NCBI RefSeq assembly: GCF_013285155.1
Contig: NZ_JABTEL010000004.1
Coordinates: 62,001 to 126,000 of the forward strand
Direction: 5' to 3'
Length of the DNA stretch: 64,000 nucleotides
From: Winogradskyella undariae
Lineage (GTDB): Bacteria > Bacteroidota > Bacteroidia > Flavobacteriales > Flavobacteriaceae
The notes below the pieces were generated by a model. The model was not told the DNA's origin and did no database searches. It saw only the letters and a list, made by a program, of their open reading frames with translations. Below are positions 59,781 to 64,000 of this stretch, in pieces (the stretch's first letter is position 1; each line of letters opens with the position of its first letter). Both the position numbers and the translations under genes were made by a program.

Positions 59781-59892
59781 CTCTGGGATATGGATTTTGA
59801 GTCCATTTCAATACAACATCTAAAGTGTTGCGCGTCTACCAATTTCGCCACAAACCCATTTGGGTTTGGCAGGACTCGAACCTACAAATTGA
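59781..59892 (-). ncRNA. Permuted tRNA-Leu-like gene (3' half before 5' half)
   Basis: Minus strand, in order: T arm GTAGG-TTCGAGT-CCTGC (59885-59869), 3' acceptor strand CAAACCC and base A (59868-59861), a 3-nt linker, then 5' acceptor strand GGGTTTG (59857-59851), TG, a class II leucine-type D arm GCGAAATTGGTAGACGC, one G, and a 5+7+5 anticodon-like arm CAACA-CTTTAGA-TGTTG (59830-59814). The acceptor strands pair 7/7 only in this permuted reading. A further arm ATGGA-CTCAAAA-TCCAT (59806-59790) looks like a tRNA-Leu(CAA) anticodon arm. ATTGA (59812-59808) could pair with TCAAT (59892-59888) as the long variable arm. Which anticodon is used, and how ends would be joined, is not known. Confidence 0.5.
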
Positions 59893-59990
59893 TCTATTGC
59901 TTAACCGGACTTAGCTACTTCCCGTTAGAGAAGACAGGATTCGAACCTGTGTACATAGATGGAGGCTATTATTTTGGCAAATAACCGAAG
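59893..59990 (-). ncRNA. Permuted tRNA-like gene, second (proline-like 5' end)
   Basis: Minus strand: a hairpin-forming stretch (GGCT...TTATT-TGCCAA-AATAA...AGCC), then ATCTAT, GTAC, T arm ACAGG-TTCGAAT-CCTGT (59950-59934), 3' acceptor CTTCTCT and A (to 59926), a 1-nt linker, then CGGGAAG, TA and a D arm GCTAAGTCCGGTTAAGC (59915-59899), A, ATAGA. The acceptor strands pair 6/7 (one G-T) when read as permuted, and ATAGA pairs with TCTAT as the anticodon stem. A conventional linear tRNA cannot be drawn. The anticodon is not determinable because the junction would lie in the loop. Confidence 0.4.
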
Positions 59991-60085
59991 CCTTCAAGTC
60001 AAGTTGAATATAAAAACCTCATACCAATTGGTAAGGATTTATACAATAGTGCTATACCGAAACACTTAACAAGACTTGCTTGATG

Positions 60086-60169
60086 TGGAAACAGTAGGAC
60101 TCGAACCTACACGTTCATTACGAAACAAGATTTACAATCTCGCGAGCCAACCAATTGCTCAATGCTTCC
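60086..60169 (-). tRNA. tRNA-Tyr (GUA)
   Basis: A complete class II tRNA of 84 nt: acceptor GGAAGCA / TGTTTCC (one G-T), D arm GAGC...GCTC with GG, anticodon arm CGAGA-TTGTAAA-TCTTG with anticodon GTA, long variable arm with TTC...GAA, T arm GTAGG-TTCGAGT-CCTAC, discriminator A, no encoded CCA. It sits alone among protein genes of the RNA-repair locus, outside any usual tRNA cluster, and is followed by two rearranged tRNA-like units. Confidence 0.9.
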
Positions 60170-60198
60170 GTTTTAATATTTTAAAGAACTTTTATTAT

Positions 60199-60228
60199 GC
60201 TCTGCCAGTTTCTTTTATCTGGCAGAGC
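60199..60228. promoter_or_regulatory. Strong hairpin upstream of tRNA-Tyr
   Basis: Perfect 10-bp stem GCTCTGCCAG / CTGGCAGAGC with a 10-nt loop, 30 nt upstream of the tRNA 5' end and inside the predicted leader from site B. No T run on either side, so it is not an intrinsic terminator. It could be a processing signal or a structured RNA part. Confidence 0.5.
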
Positions 60229-60274
60229 GGTACTTTTAAAGTCTGATATAAAAGACTTCTAATTAATTACAATG

Positions 60275-60310
60275 CAAATATTTCGTGCTATTACGCAATC
60301 TTTTTGCGTA
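60275..60310 (-). promoter_or_regulatory. Promoter/operator upstream of the tRNA region (site B)
   Basis: Minus strand: perfect palindrome TACGCAAAAAGATTGCGTA (60310-60292), then AATATTTG (60282-60275) beginning 28 nt after the first base of the palindrome, the same layout as site A before rtcB. Transcription would start near 60268 and run through tRNA-Tyr, the tRNA-like units and possibly the slipin gene. Confidence 0.6.
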
Positions 60311-60679
60311 GTTAAATTTATTTCATGATTTTTTATTTCTTTTCATTTTGTATTGATACAAACTGCGAAGCACATCACGAGTTCCATAAAATGAAAACCC
60401 ACGAGTAAACGAACCAAAAAATCACGATCAAAATGTAGGAAATTGCTAAAGCATCATTCACTTTCAAGATTTCGTGCTTGAAGCTTCGCTTCGCATCTTC
60501 ATCTCTTCGCTCATTATTTCTGAATTTTGATGTTTTCCGACTTTGTCGAAATTTGGGACTTGAGTTTTTACTTTATTAGGCCCAAAATCGATGGTTTCTG
60601 AATGCTTTCTTTTTACTTCTCTACGTTTTGTTAGTTAACCTGCAAAGTTGTTTGGACTTCGCAGGTTGGGTTAATTTTC
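60311..60679. other. Gap downstream of the TPR gene
   Basis: About 370 nt, AT-rich. Contains a degenerate palindrome ACCTGCAAAG...CTTCGCAGGT near 60642-60668, a relative of the AGACCTGC repeats and possibly the end hairpin of the TPR transcript. No gene was seen. Confidence 0.45.
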
Positions 60680-61213
60680 TTATTTTTTCTTCTTCTTTTT
60701 TTTCTTGCACTTGGTTTTTTTAGTCTTTTTCGGTTTCTTTTTATCCTTAATTCTTTTAATTTCAGAATCGATGAAACTGATAAAACTGTTATTGTAAACG
60801 TGCTTTTTTGCGAGCTTTAAAGTCTTTAATGCCTTCTTGTATTTTTGAAGAATTTCAAAAAGTTGCCCTTGAAACAAGTAAACTTCCCCTTTGTTTAACC
60901 CTTTAACGGTTAGAGAAAAGTCAATAAGTTTTTGAGCTTCTTCGTAATCTTCGTTCCACATTAAAACCAGAATATATTTTGAATACACTTTGTGAAAATC
61001 TAGTTTGTTAGCCAAAGCCTCTGCGTAATAGTGTTTGGCTTTTTCATAATCACCAAACTGCTCTGCTTGTAAGCGTCCCATTAAGTACAAAGCATAAGCG
61101 TTGTCTGCTTCGTAGGATAAGGCGTAGTTTAGATTTTCTACTGTTTCTTCTAGTTCGTATGGATAAGCATCTATGGCTTTAAGCACGTAGTTGTTTAACA
61201 AATTCGTGTCCAT
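60680..61213 (-). CDS. TPR protein with poly-lysine tail
   Basis: A 177-residue protein of helical TPR-like repeats (YALYLMGRLQAEQFGDYEKA, KHYYAEALANK, LVLMWNEDYEEAQKLI, YLFQGQLFEILQKYKKAL). It ends in a very basic tail in which about 20 of the last 27 residues are Lys, finishing in eight Lys in a row. The tail suggests binding to RNA or ribosomes, and its A-rich codons could slow ribosomes. It begins 3 nt after prfH ends, so the two are cotranscribed. Role unknown; a partner protein of PrfH or RtcB is a reasonable guess. Confidence 0.75.
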   Translation of the reverse strand: MDTNLLNNYVLKAIDAYPYELEETVENLNYALSYEADNAYALYLMGRLQAEQFGDYEKAKHYYAEALANKLDFHKVYSKYILVLMWNEDYEEAQKLIDFSLTVKGLNKGEVYLFQGQLFEILQKYKKALKTLKLAKKHVYNNSFISFIDSEIKRIKDKKKPKKTKKTKCKKKKKKKK

Positions 61214-61216
61214 TTT

Positions 61217-61927
61217 TTAATTTTTTAATTGATTGCGCAATTCATTTTTTAATGCGCAACGTTGTTTTTTAAAATCTTTTACAATTGTATTTCTCTTAAA
61301 ATCTTTGCCTTTAAAAACTTTTATAGGATTGCCCCTTTCTATCGATAGATGATTTTTCCATTGGTTTTTAATTCCAGATTGTAAAGCTTCCAATTGTACT
61401 TCTGCAACTTTTTCTTGTAAGCGTGCTTTTGCTATTTTTTTGTTTTGATGTTGCGAGCGACTATCCATAACCAACACTTGCGTTTTTGTGGGCTGATGCG
61501 TCGCTCTAATAGCTGAGCTCACTTTGTTTACATGTTGCCCTCCTGGTCCAGAACTTCGAGTGGCTTGATACGTGATATCTTTTTCAAGAATTTGAAATTG
61601 TTCACTTTTCCGTATTTCATATAAACCAACAAACCAGTTTTTACGCTTGTGTTGTGGTCTAAAAGTTGAAGTGCCAATCCACTGAATTGTTCCTGTCCAC
61701 TGACTTAAAAACCGACTTAGATTATTGCCTTTGAGTTGAACAGTTACAGAATGTAACGTCATGTTTTCAATACCTTTTTCTCTATCTAGGATTTTATATT
61801 CAATATCCTTGTCGTTAACAGATTCTAAGAAATGTTTTAGAATTTGAGCCACGACCCAACAACATTCTGCTGGTCCTCGTCCTGAGGTTATTTGTATTAT
61901 TTTAGTATTTATTAATGGTTTTCCCAT
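61217..61927 (-). CDS. prfH: Release-factor homologue PrfH
   Basis: A 236-residue relative of class I release factors. The N-terminal QITSGRGPAECCWVVAQIL is typical of PrfH, and SSGPGGQHVNK (GGQ at 129-131) is the peptidyl-tRNA hydrolysis loop. The domains that read stop codons in RF1/RF2 are missing or replaced. In other bacteria PrfH recognises ribosomes whose 16S rRNA is cut in the decoding centre, releases the nascent chain and lets RtcB seal the cut. It overlaps the 229-aa gene upstream by 16 nt and is followed 3 nt later by the TPR gene. Confidence 0.92.
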   Translation of the reverse strand: MGKPLINTKIIQITSGRGPAECCWVVAQILKHFLESVNDKDIEYKILDREKGIENMTLHSVTVQLKGNNLSRFLSQWTGTIQWIGTSTFRPQHKRKNWFVGLYEIRKSEQFQILEKDITYQATRSSGPGGQHVNKVSSAIRATHQPTKTQVLVMDSRSQHQNKKIAKARLQEKVAEVQLEALQSGIKNQWKNHLSIERGNPIKVFKGKDFKRNTIVKDFKKQRCALKNELRNQLKN

Positions 61928-62601
61928 GATACTGTTTCGTTAATAACATCCTTAAGCGCGTATTTTTTTAGCCCTTTGAGATGTCTTTTTGTTTTTAATT
62001 TTTCTTGTTTGAAATAGGTTAAATTCCAGTCGTCTTTCCAAGGATTCATAGCTTCATAAATGTTGTAATAGCCTTTTTTATTAAATTGAGATGTGATATA
62101 ATCTGCTTCTCTAATTAATTCTGGGTCAATACGTTTTCTATGGGTTATGTAAGCTCTTGCGTGTTTAATTCTATAGGCTCCTTTTGGGATTCTTATATAA
62201 AATCGAACGCTTAGTTTTTTGTTTTCGTTTCTAAACTGAAACGCAGTACACATACATTGTGCTTTAAAACTTAGTTTATTAAATTGCTTTTTGCTTATAG
62301 TCGGAAACCCTTTGTATATGAGATGTTTTGACGTTTGATTCAGCCATTTCTTTTCTGCCTCTTCTTTCGTTCTTCCCCAATAATACCTTTCGATTTTATT
62401 ATAAAGTTCTAGAATTTCAGCCTTGTTTTTATAGCGTTCAATTCTTTCTGTTATAACAATTTCTTTATACCAACCGTGACGTATAGGTTCTTTTAATTTA
62501 ATGTAACCTAACTCACGTTGAAGTTTCCAAATTTCCCATTGCCTATTTTGTAAACGACAGACTTCTTTTAACCGCTGTTCTTTTATGTTTATTGGTTTCA
62601 T
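61912..62601 (-). CDS. Unknown protein upstream of prfH
   Basis: A 229-residue basic protein of no family I recognise. The N-terminal half is predicted helical and rich in Arg, Lys, Glu and Trp (RQWEIWKLQRELGYIKLKEP, YWGRTKEEAEKKW). The middle has KKQFNKLSFKAQCMCTAFQF and a strand region KLSVRFYIRIPKGAYRI. Its 3' end overlaps prfH by 16 nt, so translation is probably coupled. Basic character and context suggest an RNA- or ribosome-binding part of the system; nothing in it proves this. Confidence 0.7.
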   Translation of the reverse strand: MKPINIKEQRLKEVCRLQNRQWEIWKLQRELGYIKLKEPIRHGWYKEIVITERIERYKNKAEILELYNKIERYYWGRTKEEAEKKWLNQTSKHLIYKGFPTISKKQFNKLSFKAQCMCTAFQFRNENKKLSVRFYIRIPKGAYRIKHARAYITHRKRIDPELIREADYITSQFNKKGYYNIYEAMNPWKDDWNLTYFKQEKLKTKRHLKGLKKYALKDVINETVSWENH

Positions 62602-62733
62602 TAGACATGTTAAAAATTGTTTTTTGTCTGTTTTGGTGATTCCAATAATTACTTCGAATTAGGAATCGGTTTCTATGTGAATTGTGTGTGTTTCATTTTA
62701 AAATTGTTTTAATAATTCTTACGTAAAACTATA

Positions 62734-62766
62734 CGAGACGTTTCGACTGCGCTCAACGTGACATAT
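62734..62766. repeat. REP-like repeat
   Basis: CGAGACGTTTCGACTGCGCT followed by CAACGTGACATAT, a copy of the GTCACGTTGAGCGCAGTCGA family of flavobacterial repeats, upstream of the 229-aa gene. Confidence 0.65.
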
Positions 62767-62832
62767 AGGATCAGTTTTAATTTTTTACTGTTTGTGGAAA
62801 GATGTTTAGCAGAATCGCTAATTGTGGAAAAC

Positions 62833-62869
62833 AAAAAATCCGAAACAGTGTTTAACTGGCTTCGGATTT
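62833..62869 (-). terminator. Terminator of a short minus-strand transcript
   Basis: Stem AAATCCGAA / TTCGGATTT with an inner CAG...CTG hairpin and a T run on the minus strand. It would end transcripts begun near 63090. Confidence 0.7.
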
Positions 62870-62895
62870 CTCATTTATAAATTTGAAAAGTTTAT

Positions 62896-62970
62896 CTAAC
62901 GATAATCACGAAGCATCACAAAAGGCAGAATTCCTTTTGGATTGTTTTGATATGTTATACATAAACTCAT
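62896..62970 (-). CDS. Possible 24-residue peptide
   Basis: Frame ATG to TAG reading MSLCITYQNNPKG, then ILPFVMLRDYR. It lies between a good promoter (63097-63129) and a terminator (62833-62869) on the minus strand, about 120 nt after the predicted start. No homology can be claimed. It may be a real micro-protein or chance within a small RNA. Confidence 0.35.
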   Translation of the reverse strand: MSLCITYQNNPKGILPFVMLRDYR

Positions 62971-63096
62971 AGTTTCTAATTTTTAATTCTATTTCTATTT
63001 TGGTTGTGCTTAGCAAGCTTTTCTTGGGTACATTCTATGAAAATATATTTTCATTTCAGTAATGCTTAGCGACTAATTTGGAATATTATTCCGCTG

Positions 63097-63129
63097 CAAA
63101 TATAAAGGGATATTTTTGAACTATCCAAA
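63097..63129 (-). promoter_or_regulatory. Bacteroidota-type promoter
   Basis: Minus strand: TTTG, 21 nt, TATATTTG, a full match to the TTTG...TAnnTTTG pattern, directed at the short unit ending at 62833. Confidence 0.6.
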
Positions 63130-63280
63130 TTATATTTAAACATATTTTATTGTTAATCAAGTATTTACGTCGAATTTAAAATAAGTTATCCCTGTCCGCA
63201 AATGGCAGATTATCTAACAAATTGAAGTGTAGTTATTTGCGTTTTAGGCATGCATAATTATCAACTTGAAAAAAATTAAT

Positions 63281-63315
63281 AAAAAAAGCATCCTTTTTTA
63301 AGAGGATGCTTTTTT
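63281..63315. terminator. Bidirectional intrinsic terminator
   Basis: Stem AAAAAAGCATCCT / AGGATGCTTTTTT, with T runs for either strand. Probably ends the short minus-strand unit starting near 63425. Confidence 0.8.
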
Positions 63316-63430
63316 AAACTTGAATATTTTAGTTTTATCTATTTCTCTACACTACAGAAATAGCTTTTCAGCATCCTATATTTTGATTTATGTAGTATCA
63401 TAGATTTATTGTTTTAGTTATTTATTAGTG
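63316..63430 (-). ncRNA. Candidate short transcript next to the WYL gene
   Basis: On the minus strand a CATATTTG box (63438-63431) is followed by about 115 nt with a perfect 8-bp hairpin CTATTTCT / AGAAATAG (63339-63363), then the terminator at 63281-63315. A 20-codon frame (63401 to 63339, MILHKSKYRMLKSYFCSVEK) lies within it but overlaps the hairpin, so a small RNA seems as likely as a peptide. Confidence 0.35.
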
Positions 63431-63470
63431 CAAATATGGCAATTTTTTTTGAAATGAAAAGTTTCAGCAA

Positions 63471-63490
63471 CTACGTAATCCTTTTGCGTA
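63471..63490. promoter_or_regulatory. Operator-like motif next to the WYL gene (site C)
   Basis: Minus strand TACGCAAAAGGATTACGTAG, a close match to site B (60292-60310). It lies about 85 nt before the WYL-type regulator ATG, between it and the minus-strand units. The box 27-28 nt downstream is weaker (AACTTTTC). Confidence 0.5.
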
Positions 63491-63519
63491 TTGTTTTTTT
63501 CGTTTAAATTTATAGTTTT

Positions 63520-63552
63520 AGACTTGCTAGGTTTTTAAAACCTGCTAAGTCT
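63520..63552. repeat. Palindromic dispersed repeat, copy 3
   Basis: A 33-nt palindrome with arms AGACTTGCTAGGTTTT and AAAACCTGCTAAGTCT, one base different from the reverse complement of the copy at 56422. Together they bracket the minus-strand RNA-repair genes. Confidence 0.75.
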
Positions 63553-63574
63553 TAGTATAAAATGATTTAGCAAT

Positions 63575-64000
63575 ATGGCAGTAAACAAAAACGCATTAAT
63601 TAGATATAAAACCATTGATAAGTGTCTTCAAAATCAGTTTAAAAAATGGACGCTCAACGACCTAATTGAAGCGGTTTCAGATGCGCTTTACGAATATGAA
63701 GGCAAAGATGTTGATGTTAGCAAACGTACCGTTCAGTTAGATTTACAAATGATGCGAAGCGATAAGCTAGGTTACAATGCCCCAATTGTGGTTTACGATC
63801 GTAAGTTTTATAAGTATGAAGATGCGGACTATAGTATTATTAATATTCCTGTAACGGATAAAGATATCAAAGTAATGAATGAAGCCATTCAGTTACTGAG
63901 GCAGTTTAAAGATTTTTCGCTATTTAAAGAAATGGATGGTGTTTTACAGCGTTTAGAAGACTCTGTAAATTCATCGCAAAAAGATAAACGAGCGATCATT
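63575..64000 (+). CDS. WYL-type transcriptional regulator, N-terminal part
   Basis: The frame starts at ATG 63575 and is still open at the window end (142 residues visible). The N-terminus is a winged helix-turn-helix (NALIRYKTIDKCLQNQFKKW, DVDVSKRTVQLDLQMMRSD) like that of YafY/WYL regulators, followed by the linker region seen before a WYL domain (VTDKDIKVMNEAIQLLRQF); the WYL domain itself would lie beyond the window. Such proteins often control nucleic-acid-stress genes and can sense RNA or DNA ends. Divergent from the repair genes, it is the natural candidate to bind the TACGCAAAAA motifs. Confidence 0.75.
   Translation, partial: MAVNKNALIRYKTIDKCLQNQFKKWTLNDLIEAVSDALYEYEGKDVDVSKRTVQLDLQMMRSDKLGYNAPIVVYDRKFYKYEDADYSIINIPVTDKDIKVMNEAIQLLRQFKDFSLFKEMDGVLQRLEDSVNSSQKDKRAII

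Noticed and set aside
59851..59868. CAAACCC-AAAT-GGGTTTG as an intrinsic terminator
   Set aside because: No T run follows on the minus strand, and the sequence continues directly into a leucine-type D arm. Pairing as a permuted acceptor stem explains more.
59861..59924. A linear tRNA from CGGGAAG to CAAACCCA
   Set aside because: Only about 13 nt separate the D arm from the T arm, so there is no room for an anticodon arm, and the acceptor ends pair at only three positions.
59790..59984. A 64-codon open frame on the plus strand across the tRNA region
   Set aside because: It overlaps the tRNA-like arms on the other strand and has no protein-like composition or promoter.
60011..60060. A third permuted tRNA suggested by CCAATTGG in a D-arm-like setting
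   Set aside because: The CCAATTGG palindrome looks D-arm-like on both strands, but no matching acceptor strands or T arm were found for it.

Overview
The window comes from a low-GC marine member of the Bacteroidota, almost certainly family Flavobacteriaceae. The signs are a type IX secretion (T9SS) substrate cluster, several small protein families seen mainly in flavobacteria (DUF2480, DUF3078, the IPExxxVDY family), a three-subunit Bacteroidota-type succinate dehydrogenase, and promoters of the TTG...TAnnTTTG kind instead of -35/-10 boxes. No phage, insertion sequence or CRISPR array was seen.

Layout. 1-1.4 kb: end of a TonB-dependent receptor and a lipoprotein phytase. 1.4-8.6 kb: a membrane-anchored MutS-like ATPase, the sdhCAB operon and an AspT/YidE-type transporter. 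8.8-17.1 kb: housekeeping genes (aminopeptidase P, aspartate kinase, BrnQ, serine hydrolase, alpha/beta hydrolase, ThiL), with three small paralogous zinc-ribbon-like proteins around thiL. 17.7-28.8 kb: a long SUF iron-sulfur assembly operon (sufA-B-C-D-S-E-T) carrying two lipoprotein genes and running on into an ABC exporter, DUF2480 and DUF3078. 28.8-33.4 kb: PBP1A, HflX and an endonuclease/exonuclease/phosphatase protein. 33.6-41.7 kb: a T9SS type B adhesin, a PorP/SprF partner and an OmpA/TPR protein. 41.7-55.8 kb: a broken YciI-like lipoprotein gene, CYTH, DinB, pyruvate kinase, rnc-fabF-acpP, purN, RNase H, two surface proteins, a PfkB kinase and an amidophosphoribosyltransferase.

55.8-64 kb is the unusual part. 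Two tandem copies of a two-hairpin small RNA, each with its own promoter-like box and terminator, precede an RNA-repair locus on the minus strand: an unknown 229-aa protein, the release-factor homologue PrfH, a TPR protein with a poly-lysine tail, a tRNA region, an SPFH/slipin protein and the RNA ligase RtcB. A WYL-type regulator begins divergently at the far end and runs off the window. RtcB and PrfH together are known from other bacteria as a system that rescues and repairs cleaved ribosomes.

Two features of this locus look new to me. First, between the TPR and slipin genes lies a complete tRNA-Tyr(GUA), followed by tRNA halves in the order 3'-half, 5'-half, 3'-half, 5'-half. The acceptor strands pair (7/7 and 6/7) only if each tRNA is read as circularly permuted, an arrangement that would need an RNA ligase such as the neighbouring RtcB. 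Second, a TACGCAAAAA-type motif occurs upstream of rtcB, upstream of the tRNA region and next to the WYL gene. At the first two sites it lies exactly 28 nt before an identical AATATTTG box, which suggests one regulon controlled by the WYL protein. The permutation, any splicing and the regulation are inference from sequence alone.
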